From positions 186,001 to 250,000 of the forward strand of contig NZ_WPCC01000001.1 in assembly GCF_009741925.1 (NCBI RefSeq): a stretch of DNA of 64,000 nucleotides, read 5' to 3'. The first letter of the stretch is position 1, and each line of letters starts with the position of its first letter. Below the pieces are notes generated by a model, which did no database searches, was not told where the DNA came from, and saw only the letters and a program-made list of their open reading frames with translations. The DNA is from Natronomonas sp. CBA1123 (lineage in GTDB: Archaea > Halobacteriota > Halobacteria > Halobacteriales > Haloarculaceae). Shown here in pieces: positions 8,178-15,753 of this stretch. The position numbers and the translations under genes are program-made.

Positions 8178-9440
8178 TCATTGAACGAATCTCTCCGCGG
8201 TCGGAGGTACGTCGACCGGAAGAAGCGCGAGTGCGCGCCTGAGCAGTGGCGGCGTCATCACGGACGTAACGATAGCGACGAACACGATAACAGCGTAGAT
8301 AGTCGGCGTGAGGATTCCGATTGCCAACCCGAGGGCCGCAACGACGAGTTCCATCGCACCGCGAGCGTTGAGCCCGATGGCGAGACAGACCGTTTCGGCT
8401 CGGGAGAGGTCGGTGAACATCGATCCGAATACCACGCCAAGTGCCTTTCCGAGCACGGCCACAGCGAGTGTGACGCCTGCGACCAGTAGCGTATCGAGCG
8501 TAAACAGGCCACTCAAATCGACTTGTAACCCGGCCGTTGCAAAGAAGATGGGCGCGAACAGTCCGAGCGTCACCATCTGAAATACTCGTTCGGTCTCTGC
8601 GTCTAGTCGAGTTCTCACGAGAATGCCTGCGAGGAACGCGCCGAGAACGGCCTCCAATCCGAGTGCGAGCGAGCCACCGGCCATCGCAAGCCCGACGACA
8701 ATGACGATCGAGAATCCGGTCAACACCGGCGAGCGAACGTATGCGGTCACATCGAACAGCGCATCGACGATTCGTGGCCCGAGAACAACAGCGACGCCGA
8801 CGAACACAGCGAGGACGGCGAGTGTTCGACTGACCCCGAACGGGTTTATTTGGCCCACACGAGCGATATCAGAGACTATCGTGAGCATGATCCATCCCGC
8901 CGCATCGATAACGACAGCGACGGTAAGGGTGAGCTGCCCTACTGTGCGGTCCATCGCATCGAGATCGATAAGCACACGGACGGCGACGGGGACCGCCGAG
9001 ATGCTCAGCGCCGTCGCCAAGAACAGCGCAAACGGCAGTCGCTGCTCGGGGGCGACGAGGAACCTCGCAGGGAGAACCCACCCTAAGGCGAATCCCAGAA
9101 GGAACGGGACGACGGAGGCCCCGGTAGCGAGCGCGATGGTCGGTCGAACGTAGCGACGGACCGTCTGAACGTCGACTTCCGTTCCAGCCAAGACGAGAAG
9201 GAAGATGAGTCCGAGCGACGCGAGGGCGGCCAACCGATCGGGTACCGGGACGACCAGCGCCGTGACGTTCGGCGCGACGAACCCGAGAACCGAGGGGCCG
9301 AGCACCAACCCGGTGAGGAGTTCGCCGACGACCGGTGCGAACCCGAGTCGGTCAGCCACCATCCCAAGCGTATGCGCAACGGCCAAGACGAGCGTCAACC
9401 CGGCGAGGAAGGTCAGTAACAGACCCGACTCAACGACCAT
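8178..9440 (-). CDS. Cation/proton antiporter (CPA2 type)
   Basis: A 420-aa membrane protein with about 11-12 hydrophobic segments and the sodium/hydrogen-exchanger pattern of the CPA2 (KefB/NhaS-like) family: GFAPVVGELLTGLVLGPSVLG in TM2-3, LVLAGTEVD, ALSISAVPVAV and GLNARGAMELVVAALG near the C-terminal half. It lacks a cytoplasmic TrkA-N/RCK domain. The ATG at 9440 is preferred over GTG 9452 because GGAGTGA lies at a good Shine-Dalgarno distance. It starts 43 nt after the stop of dacZ on the same strand, so the two are probably one operon. In several bacteria c-di-AMP controls K+/cation transporters, which suggests functional linkage here (inference). Confidence 0.88.
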   Translation of the reverse strand: MVVESGLLLTFLAGLTLVLAVAHTLGMVADRLGFAPVVGELLTGLVLGPSVLGFVAPNVTALVVPVPDRLAALASLGLIFLLVLAGTEVDVQTVRRYVRPTIALATGASVVPFLLGFALGWVLPARFLVAPEQRLPFALFLATALSISAVPVAVRVLIDLDAMDRTVGQLTLTVAVVIDAAGWIMLTIVSDIARVGQINPFGVSRTLAVLAVFVGVAVVLGPRIVDALFDVTAYVRSPVLTGFSIVIVVGLAMAGGSLALGLEAVLGAFLAGILVRTRLDAETERVFQMVTLGLFAPIFFATAGLQVDLSGLFTLDTLLVAGVTLAVAVLGKALGVVFGSMFTDLSRAETVCLAIGLNARGAMELVVAALGLAIGILTPTIYAVIVFVAIVTSVMTPPLLRRALALLPVDVPPTAERFVQ

Positions 9441-9483
9441 GAGTGTATTCACTCCTGTAGGTCAATCAACGTACGCCGATTGG

Positions 9484-10041
9484 TTAATCAATCGTCAACG
9501 AAGCCGCTTTGCAGTCGTCGAACGTACCGTTCGTGAAAACCGTTACCCGGCCGTCCTCTTCGCTGAGCGTAATCGCCGCGAGTACTTCCTCGCGTGTTGA
9601 AGTTTCCAGCGCACTCATGTGACGGGCACCCATCCAACCTGCAAATGGAAGGTCGTCGTTTCGTCGGCCTTCAGCCGCAGAGAGTTGCTTGACTCGAACC
9701 ATCGTCTCCTCGATCGTGCCATCGTCGTGAACGACGACTGCGCCATCGCGGGACAGCGCGACCTCTCGTGCGGTCTCGAGAAACACGTCGGTCTCGGCAA
9801 AGACACTCGCACAGTCCTCGACCGGCCAGCGGTTCGCTCCCATTGGAGCCGCGAATTCGGTCTTGGAGTTACGTTCGACGACAAAATAGAGCCCGGGGCC
9901 ACGGGCGCGGGGGTCGTCCCATCGCTCGAACCCGAGGCTGATGTCCTTGAGACACCCCACGATTCGTTCGAGTATCGCGTCGGTGTCTGCACCAGCAGCT
10001 GTCAGCTCCGCCGTCGCAGAACTGGGGATGGGCTCAGTCAT
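9484..10041 (-). CDS. dacZ: Diadenylate cyclase DacZ (copy 1)
   Basis: A 185-aa single-domain DAC protein that should make c-di-AMP from two ATP. The two nucleotide-binding motifs are present: DGA at 99-101 (SRDGAVVV) and, at 140-142, RHM (GARHMSALETST), where the classical domain has RHR. The haloarchaeal N-terminal half includes GPGLYFVVE and MGANRWP. The start at 10041 (MTEPIPSS) fits the family; the upstream extension is poor in family character. A cation/proton antiporter gene follows at 43 nt. A paralog with the same RHM variant lies at 20467-21030. Enzyme identity is strong by motif; activity with Met in place of the second Arg is not shown by sequence. Confidence 0.87.
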   Translation of the reverse strand: MTEPIPSSATAELTAAGADTDAILERIVGCLKDISLGFERWDDPRARGPGLYFVVERNSKTEFAAPMGANRWPVEDCASVFAETDVFLETAREVALSRDGAVVVHDDGTIEETMVRVKQLSAAEGRRNDDLPFAGWMGARHMSALETSTREEVLAAITLSEEDGRVTVFTNGTFDDCKAASLTID

Positions 10042-10116
10042 TCCGTTCACACTAGAATACGGCTGCCGAGAGGATAGTAGCCCCGAATTTCTCAGTGAGA
10101 CGGTGTACTGAGTAAC

Positions 10117-10131
10117 CGGGTGAATCACCCG
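10117..10131. repeat. Short perfect hairpin upstream of dacZ
   Basis: CGGGTGA-A-TCACCCG, a 7-bp stem with a one-base loop, lies 75 nt upstream of the dacZ start in the 275-bp space between dacZ and cetZ. No gene is seen in that space. The hairpin could be regulatory or one end of a decayed insertion (see the hairpin at 10292-10309). Confidence 0.4.
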
Positions 10132-10291
10132 TTGCGCCGCAGCGAATCCGCGGACGCCGACGTACTTCGTTCCCTGAGTACCCGCGCGTCCCGCTCGGAC
10201 GCCGAACGTCCCGCCACCGTGTTGACTCGAGTACCCAACCGAGAACGAAACCGAACATCCTCGGCCGACTACCTTTCTACAGCGAGAGAGT

Positions 10292-10309
10292 CCCGTCGTT
10301 CACGACGGG
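10292..10309. repeat. IS200/IS605-like right-end hairpin at cetZ stop
   Basis: Perfect inverted repeat CCCGTCGT-TC-ACGACGGG. On the minus strand the cetZ stop TGA runs straight into CATCCTCCCCGTCG. This string, TGACATCCTCCCCG followed by a short hairpin, is of the kind that recurs at right ends of IS200/IS605-type (tnpB-only) elements. There is no tnpB here, so it may be a solitary end. It could also terminate cetZ transcription. Confidence 0.5.
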
Positions 10310-10316
10310 GAGGATG

Positions 10317-11492
10317 TCAGACCGGGTCGAGTTCGTCCTCGTCGTCGGTGATGAGGTCCTGTATCTCCTGGTCGCGCCGCTGTTCGGCGGCAGTGATTCG
10401 TTCTTTGGCATCGACGGCCTGCTGTTGGAGTTCCTTGACGCGCTGGATGTCGGTCACGTTCGACAGCAACACCGCCACGGAAATCACGTCGCGAGCCCTC
10501 CGTGGGTCGTCACCGGCGAGCACTTCGTTGCTGTCGGTTTCGCCTTCGAGCCAGCGCCGACCGCTTTCGACTCCCTTTCGGGACAACACCTCCGAGGGCC
10601 CGGAGACGACGATGAGCGACCGCTCGGCCGACGAGACAGTCGATGGGCAGGTCAGCCGGGACTGAACGCTTTTCTGGACGAGACTGCTGATTTTCGTCGC
10701 CGAGTCGGCGCCGTCGGTGTCGGCCGGCGCGGTGCCGCGGAGCCGGTCGAGCAGCCCCGTCCGGTCGGCGCTGCGGCGGTCGGCCTCGGCGTAACCGATG
10801 ACGCTGAGGCCGCCGGTCGCGAGGGTTCGGCGGATGTCGCTGGAGTCCATCGCGTTTTCCGACACCTGTGAGCCGTCGATTTCGCCGGCCGAAAGGAGCG
10901 TCGCCACGCGTTTGGCGAGTTCCTCGTTCGTCGATTCGTACCCTGCCTCGACGGTGTCACCGCTCTGCCGCCAAGCGTCGTTATCGAAGAGGATGAGGTT
11001 CTCGGTGGCGTCCGCAAACGACTGCAACGACCGGGCGGCGTTCAGCGCCGGTCGGCCACCCTCCTCGGTGCTCGGAAGGACACCCAGCCCGTACACCGGT
11101 TCGTTGTACGTCTCTCGGAGCGTCTCGGCCAACACCGGCGCGCCGCCGCTGCCCGTGCCGCCGCCGAGGCCGGCAACGATGAGGAAGGCATCGATTGCGT
11201 AAATTGGGACTCGGTCGAGTGCACGCTCGATTTCGTGGGCGTCTTGTTCGGCGATTTCGGCGCCGAGGTCGGGGTCGCCACCCGCGCCGTGACCCTTCGA
11301 CCGGTGGTCGGTTTGCCCGATGAGAACTCGATTCTCCTCGGGGACGTACTCGAGCCGTTCGAGGTCGACTCGTGCGGAGTTGACGGCGAGCGCGGCGCTA
11401 GTCAGCGTCCGACCGGTTTCGCGTTCGAATTCGAGGAGTTTGTCCGTAATCTTCGACCCCGCGTTCCCGAAGCCAATGAGGGCGAGTTTCAT
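10317..11492 (-). CDS. cetZ: CetZ tubulin-superfamily protein
   Basis: A 391-aa CetZ protein, the archaeal tubulin/FtsZ relative involved in cell shape and motility. It starts MKLALIGFGNAGSK, contains AVNSARVDL and the GTPase signature GGGTGSG at about 110-116, followed by GAPVLAETL, GLGVLPSTEEGG and LFDNDAWRQSG. The C-terminal half (about 225-391) is more diverged and ends in an acidic tail. A TATA-like TTAACTAAG lies about 30 nt upstream, fitting a leaderless start at 11492. The stop codon abuts an IS200/IS605-type end hairpin. It is divergent from the HTH gene at 11729 and probably a single-gene unit. Confidence 0.92.
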   Translation of the reverse strand: MKLALIGFGNAGSKITDKLLEFERETGRTLTSAALAVNSARVDLERLEYVPEENRVLIGQTDHRSKGHGAGGDPDLGAEIAEQDAHEIERALDRVPIYAIDAFLIVAGLGGGTGSGGAPVLAETLRETYNEPVYGLGVLPSTEEGGRPALNAARSLQSFADATENLILFDNDAWRQSGDTVEAGYESTNEELAKRVATLLSAGEIDGSQVSENAMDSSDIRRTLATGGLSVIGYAEADRRSADRTGLLDRLRGTAPADTDGADSATKISSLVQKSVQSRLTCPSTVSSAERSLIVVSGPSEVLSRKGVESGRRWLEGETDSNEVLAGDDPRRARDVISVAVLLSNVTDIQRVKELQQQAVDAKERITAAEQRRDQEIQDLITDDEDELDPV

Positions 11493-11728
11493 CGTCTCCA
11501 GTGGTCGTCCTCGTTTCGGCTTAGTTAATTGCTAGCTATGAACGTACTTCGAGCCGTACTCGGTCAAACCCGTTGTCGAAGCAACAGCCCCGCATATTCA
11601 TTTGTTGAAAGTATCGCATCTCTGTTTGATAATCCGGGTTAACAGCAGAGGTTTCTGCATAGACCGTGACTTTATCCACACCACGTTCAAGCGAATGGAT
11701 ACCCCGTCGGGACATGGTGAGACAAAAC

Positions 11729-12043
11729 ATGACCGCACCTTCACAACAGCTGTCGACCGATACAGCCTTCGAGTTATTAGCCAACAAGCAGCGACGAAGG
11801 GCCCTCCGACACGTCGTTGGCGAAGACGGACACACGACGGTTGACCAACTCGTCGACGCACTCCTGACGGACACGTCACTCTCGGTCGACCCGGAAACGG
11901 CGCGTGAGCAACTCGAGATTCGACTTCACCACACGCATCTGCCGCTGTTGCAGGAGGCGGGCGTCATCGAATACGACCCGCAGCGCGAAACGATTCGGTA
12001 CCACGCCACCGACATCGTCGAGGAGCTACTGAAGCAGTGTTAG
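11729..12043 (+). CDS. DUF7344-type winged-helix protein
   Basis: A 104-aa HTH protein of the same group as the one at 4755: AFELLANKQRRRALRHVV (first helices), then LEIRLHHTHLPLLQEAGVIEY with the shared LHHxHLPLL signature. The ATG at 11729 was chosen because GGTGA lies about 8 nt upstream; ATG 11714 is a possible longer start. A TATA-like CTTTATCC lies at 11670-11677. Its stop overlaps the GTG start of the Bat-type regulator at 12037, so the two are coupled. Target genes and signal are unknown. Confidence 0.78.
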   Translation: MTAPSQQLSTDTAFELLANKQRRRALRHVVGEDGHTTVDQLVDALLTDTSLSVDPETAREQLEIRLHHTHLPLLQEAGVIEYDPQRETIRYHATDIVEELLKQC

Positions 12044-12702
12044 TGGAAATCACCGCACCCGCCAGCGTGCTGGGGCTTCTCGAGAACCGACCACTTCCGG
12101 AGGGGACCGAACTCGAATTCGAACGAACCGCCTTCGGGTTCGATGGCCGGCTCCACTCGCTCGTAGTGACTGGCGACGATGTTTCGAGTGTGACGCGCTC
12201 ACTCAGAGAGCGGCCGGCTATCGACGGCGTCACGGCCACGAGCGACACCGAGACAGTGTTGCGGCTGCGTTTCGACACCATCATTCCGGAGTTACTGAAG
12301 TGTATTCGAGAGACGGACGGCACCATACGTTCGGCGACCGCCACGACCGACACCTGGACGTTCGAGGTTCGGTTCCCCAACACGGATGCTTCCTCTCGGT
12401 TTTACAGGCGCTACGACGACGAGAGACATCCGATTACCGTCCGACGTCTGAACCACCAGGGAACGACCGACCGACGCTCGAACGGACAGCTCACGGCCGA
12501 CCAGCGGGATGCGCTCGCTCGTGCGGTAGCCGCGGGGTATTTCGAGGTGCCCCGGCGGACGACACTCGTCGAACTCGCGGACGAGTTGGACATCTCCGAT
12601 ACCGCGGTTTCACAGCGAATCAGACGTGGGATGGCGAACGTGCTTCAGGACTCGGCGTTGGCGTCCGAAGCGGATGACACCACTGTTCACCACGACGAGT
12701 AA
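12037..12702 (+). CDS. Bat-type HTH-10 transcriptional regulator
   Basis: A 221-aa regulator with a C-terminal HTH_10 domain like that of bacterioopsin activator Bat: LTADQRDALARAVAAGYFEV (about 150-169), VPRRTTLVELADELDISDTAVS and QRIRRGMANVL. The N-terminal 140 residues are the variable input part common in this family, with no PAS or GAF motif I can name. The start is GTG 12037 or GTG 12043; both overlap the end of the DUF7344-type gene, indicating an operon of two regulators. The tnpB element begins just after its stop. Confidence 0.85.
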   Translation: MLVEITAPASVLGLLENRPLPEGTELEFERTAFGFDGRLHSLVVTGDDVSSVTRSLRERPAIDGVTATSDTETVLRLRFDTIIPELLKCIRETDGTIRSATATTDTWTFEVRFPNTDASSRFYRRYDDERHPITVRRLNHQGTTDRRSNGQLTADQRDALARAVAAGYFEVPRRTTLVELADELDISDTAVSQRIRRGMANVLQDSALASEADDTTVHHDE

Positions 12703-14046
12703 ACTACCCCACCCTACTCGCTCACGGCTTCGCCGTTCGCTTCGTTGAGGGTGGGGCTTTCGCGTGGACTCCCGTTCTGGCCACTGCTGGCAGGCTCATA
12801 ATCGCCGTTCACGTTCAACGTCCCGCGATTCAAGCGCACATTTACGGGTGCGCCTCCGCCCGACGACGTTTGCGCCGAGCGGAGATGCTTCAGACCGATG
12901 TTCTTCGCCGCGTTGTAGTCCGCGTGCGGTGAGTACCCGCACTTCAGACACTCGAATACGTCCTGTCCGTCCGATGCCGGGCGGTTGTTCTCGTGAGTGA
13001 ACCCACACTTAGAACACCGCTGGCTCGTGTACGCGGGACTCACCTGCTCGACCGAGATACCCTCTACTTCGGCCTTATACTCGACGTAGTCGTACAGTCG
13101 ACGGAACGCCCATGCGTGGAACTTCTTGGCACGAGGCATCCGCTCACGAATCCCCGTCAGGTTCTCAAACGCGATTACGTCACAGTCGTGTTCGACGGCT
13201 TCCGCGACGAGTTCCTTCGAGACAGTGTGTAAGAAGTGGTCGTAGCGGCCTGTCTCCGTGCGTCCGACCGATTTCATAGTTTCGTGAGCGGCTCGCGTTC
13301 CACGCTGTTGGAGCGACCCGCGCCGCTTCTCAAACTCGCGGTGCCAGTGGTTCACCTCCGACCCGTTCCAGAACTCGCCGGTTGAGGTGACAGCGACGTT
13401 TTCGATGCCAAGGTCAACGCCGAGGACTGTGCTGTGCCCGTCGTTGCCGTCGTCGGCAGTCTCGAACTCCACGTCCGCCTTTGTTCGGACGTGAAGGTAG
13501 AACTCACCATCTCGGTAGTGGAGTTCTGCGCCCGTCACTTCGTAGTCGTCGTTGAATAGGTACTCCGAGTGGGGCGTCTCGCGGCCCTCGTCGGGAAGAA
13601 CGTACTCGGCAGTGATGCGTCCTTCGACGGTTGAGAGCGTTGCGTGGTCGTCGTTGAACGTCGCACATCGCTTGTCATAGACGAGCGTCGGGGCGGTGAA
13701 GTTCGGTTTCCCCGCGTAGTCACCGTGCTTCCACCGAGCGACGACGCTCTGGACGGCGTCGGCGGCCTTGTTGCGGGCGTTCTGGACGAGATTCGCTTGG
13801 AGTCTCGTTTCGGCCCGCACGTCGTCGTAGGTTTCGCGCTGAAGTTCGGCTTTGCTCGTAGTCTTGTACTCGCCTTGCCATGCGTGGTCGACGACGTAGT
13901 TGGCGGCCCACAGGAACTCGGTGATGGTTTCGTGGAGGAGGTCGGCGTCGCTGTCGGCCACGTCAAGTTTGACGGGGACGGTGCGACGTACCTCCATCCG
14001 TGTTTCAGATGTAGTGCCATGCCTTTATACTACCAACGATTTGGTG
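12703..14046 (-). mobile_element. tnpB-only IS200/IS605 (IS1341-type) element
   Basis: Element containing only tnpB, without a tnpA transposase; ends are approximate. The right end, on the minus strand after the tnpB stop, begins with the small hairpin CGGCGAAGCCG inside the end of the CDS, then GAGCGAGTAGGGTGGGG. In this family the 3' part of tnpB and the right end form the guide (omega) RNA, so transcription may continue past 12714. The left boundary was placed upstream of the ATG near TTATACTACC. It inserted between the two-regulator operon ending at 12702 and the TrmB gene at 14461. Exact target motif and boundaries are not visible without a comparison site. Confidence 0.6.
12714..13997 (-). 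CDS. tnpB: TnpB RNA-guided nuclease of IS200/IS605 family
   Basis: A 427-aa TnpB (OrfB) protein. The RuvC-like acidic triad appears complete: Asp in [12 protein letters not shown], Glu in [12 protein letters not shown] and Asp in [14 protein letters not shown]. Two CxxC pairs (CSKCGFTH and CLKCGYSP) make the zinc ribbon. The N-terminal helical domain begins [13 protein letters not shown]. TnpB proteins are guide-RNA-directed DNA nucleases that help elements persist. No tnpA lies in the window, so mobility would need a transposase elsewhere. Length and motifs suggest the protein is intact. The last 60 residues are low-complexity and overlap the likely RNA region. Confidence 0.93.
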   Translation of the reverse strand: MEVRRTVPVKLDVADSDADLLHETITEFLWAANYVVDHAWQGEYKTTSKAELQRETYDDVRAETRLQANLVQNARNKAADAVQSVVARWKHGDYAGKPNFTAPTLVYDKRCATFNDDHATLSTVEGRITAEYVLPDEGRETPHSEYLFNDDYEVTGAELHYRDGEFYLHVRTKADVEFETADDGNDGHSTVLGVDLGIENVAVTSTGEFWNGSEVNHWHREFEKRRGSLQQRGTRAAHETMKSVGRTETGRYDHFLHTVSKELVAEAVEHDCDVIAFENLTGIRERMPRAKKFHAWAFRRLYDYVEYKAEVEGISVEQVSPAYTSQRCSKCGFTHENNRPASDGQDVFECLKCGYSPHADYNAAKNIGLKHLRSAQTSSGGGAPVNVRLNRGTLNVNGDYEPASSGQNGSPRESPTLNEANGEAVSE

Positions 14047-14300
14047 GGGGAGTCGGCCAGTCATCGAGCGTGGTTGGTGTAGTACCATGTCGGTTTCCTC
14101 TCCGACCTACTCGCTCGCTACGCTCGCTCCTTGAGGTCGGAGGCTCCACCTCGAACGACGGTGATTCGAGGGTATGTCTGGAACAGTTCTCAAAAACCAC
14201 CGAGTAGGGTGGTTCCGGCGTGTAGTGACAGAGAGGTTGGGACCAGTCTGCGGCCACACGCCATATTATCCTGCGTGCCAATCCCACATAGATGTACTGT

Positions 14301-14317
14301 GATTAACTGGGTTAATC
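14301..14317. promoter_or_regulatory. Palindrome GATTAAC-N3-GTTAATC
   Basis: Perfect 7-bp inverted repeat with spacer TGG, 143 nt upstream of the TrmB-like start at 14461. AT-rich compared with surroundings and typical in shape for a wHTH operator. The binding protein is unknown. Confidence 0.4.
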
Positions 14318-14433
14318 CACTCACAGAGGCAGTCGTTCGATGCCTCGAACCCGTGCTATCGACGAATATCGTGACTACCCGAGTGACAGTTCGTGAGTAC
14401 GAAACGACGTACTAAACACCTAGGACATGAACG

Positions 14434-14447
14434 AACCGCTAGCGGTT
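14434..14447. promoter_or_regulatory. Palindrome abutting start of TrmB copy 3
   Basis: Perfect 14-bp palindrome AACCGCT-AGCGGTT, ending 13 nt before the ATG at 14461. A TATA-like ACTAAACA lies about 20 nt before it, so the palindrome probably covers the transcription start, a position suited to a repressor. The following GGTTGGGAC is shared with the copy at 5605. Confidence 0.55.
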
Positions 14448-14460
14448 GAGGTTGGGACCA

Positions 14461-15291
14461 ATGGATCATACGTCAAAACAAGAACACGCGATTGGATTGC
14501 TCCAGGAACTTGGGCTCAAGGAGTACGAGGCCAAGTCGTTCGTGGCACTCACGCGCCGGCAGAGTGGCACGGCGAAAGACATCAGCGAGACCTCCGAAGT
14601 TCCCCGGACGCGCGTCTACGACGCGATTCGGGTCCTCGAAGAGAAGGGGCTGGTCGAGACCCAACACTCCAATCCACAGGTGTTTCGAGCCGTCTCGATA
14701 GACGAGGCCATCAACACCCTTCAGGCGGAGTACACCGAGCGCACCGAATCGCTCCGTGACACGCTGCGGGGCCTCGAACCGGTCGAGGACACAGAATCGA
14801 CGGACGTCACCCACGAGGTGTGGATGCTCTCCGACGACCAAGGCATCACGAGTCGGACGGAGCAATTAATCGAGCAGGCCGAAGAGGAAGTGATTCTCGT
14901 CGTCGGCCACGAGAGTATTTTCACCGACCACCTGACCGAGCAGTTGCGGGCGGCCCAAAGGCGGGGCGTCGACGTCATCGTCGGCACCATCGACGAGGCG
15001 CTCCACACCGAGATTCAAGGGTCGCTCCCCGAAGTCGAGGTGTTCGTGTCGGAACTGGAGTGGTTGAGTCAGTCCCCACTACCGGACGACGACACCGAAA
15101 TCAGTCGGCTGTTGATGGTCGACCGAGAAGCGATTCTGGTGAGTTCGTTCACCGAAACCGAAGCGGAGCGGCGAGCGCACGAACAGGGCGTGTTCGGGAC
15201 CGGATTCGACAACGGCCTCGTCACCATCGTTCGGCGGCTGATGGCCACCGGACTGCTGTTCGAGAACGGCCGAGTGGACACCGACAGCTGA
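14461..15291 (+). CDS. TrmB-like transcriptional regulator (copy 3)
   Basis: A 276-aa TrmB-family regulator. The winged helix (about 8-82) contains LGLKEYEAKSFVALTR and VPRTRVYDAIRVLEEKGLV. The sensor-like domain (about 115-270) contains EEEVILVVGHESIF, SRLLMVDREAILVSSF and FDNGLVTIVRRLMATGLL. Close paralog of the protein at 5605, sharing the same helix sequences and the same C-terminal pattern. ATG 14461 is preferred over TTG/GTG upstream because of the shared leader sequence. The rhodanese gene at 15315 converges on it with 23 nt between. Ligand unknown. Confidence 0.9.
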   Translation: MDHTSKQEHAIGLLQELGLKEYEAKSFVALTRRQSGTAKDISETSEVPRTRVYDAIRVLEEKGLVETQHSNPQVFRAVSIDEAINTLQAEYTERTESLRDTLRGLEPVEDTESTDVTHEVWMLSDDQGITSRTEQLIEQAEEEVILVVGHESIFTDHLTEQLRAAQRRGVDVIVGTIDEALHTEIQGSLPEVEVFVSELEWLSQSPLPDDDTEISRLLMVDREAILVSSFTETEAERRAHEQGVFGTGFDNGLVTIVRRLMATGLLFENGRVDTDS

Positions 15292-15314
15292 ACAGCCCGC
15301 ACAGAATGCGGTGG

Positions 15315-15689
15315 TTAGGTGAGCCGCCAGAGCAACGACCGGAGTTTGTAGCTCACCGACCCGTTCTGGTAGCCCCGCCAGCCGCTCATCCCACCGCGCA
15401 ACGTCACCGCATCGTATCCTTCCTCGTTGAGCAGGCTGGTGGCGCGTTTCGCGACGACGCCCATCTTACAGATGACCACCACATCGCGGTCGCTCGGGAT
15501 GTCGTGGAGGTGCCGCCGGAGCGTGGCGTCGTCGCCCCCGCGGAGGTCGTCGTAGACGGCGACGTTGTGGCTGTTTTCGATGGCGCCGGACTGGAACGAG
15601 CGTTCCGGGCGGATGTCGAGGAGGAACGGGTCGGAATCCGTGTCGGAGTCGAGGCGGTCGGCCAACTCGTTCGGGCGGATACTGCTCAT
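15315..15689 (-). CDS. Rhodanese-like sulfurtransferase domain protein
   Basis: A 124-aa single-domain rhodanese. It begins MSSIRPNELADRL and shows FLLDIRPERSFQSGAIENSHNV, the substrate loop VVICKMGVVAKRA with the active-site Cys, and LRGGMSGWRGYQ. ATG 15689 is chosen since family homology begins there. Single-domain rhodaneses move sulfane sulfur between carriers or act as phosphatase-like or regulatory modules; the partner is not visible. It sits tail to tail with a TrmB-like gene and downstream of a CPBP protease on the same strand (64 nt), perhaps not in the same unit. Confidence 0.88.
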   Translation of the reverse strand: MSSIRPNELADRLDSDTDSDPFLLDIRPERSFQSGAIENSHNVAVYDDLRGGDDATLRRHLHDIPSDRDVVVICKMGVVAKRATSLLNEEGYDAVTLRGGMSGWRGYQNGSVSYKLRSLLWRLT

Positions 15690-15753
15690 CGAATAGAGAT
15701 TGTACTCGCGATACAAAACCGCCCCGTTTCGCCCGCTTTCGTGTTCGTGAAAA

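Larger units (their letters stand above)
14001..14460. other. 460-bp gene-free region with hairpins
   Basis: No ORF I can support. It holds a hairpin TCCGACCT...AGGTCGGA (14101-14141). Read on the minus strand this contains GAGCGAGTAGG, an 11-mer also at the tnpB right end (12711-12724). CCGAGTAGGGTGG at 14201-14213 resembles the same end in the opposite orientation. These could be decayed copies of the element's end. Further on are two palindromes (14301-14317 and 14434-14447) that look like operators of the TrmB-like gene. Confidence 0.5.
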
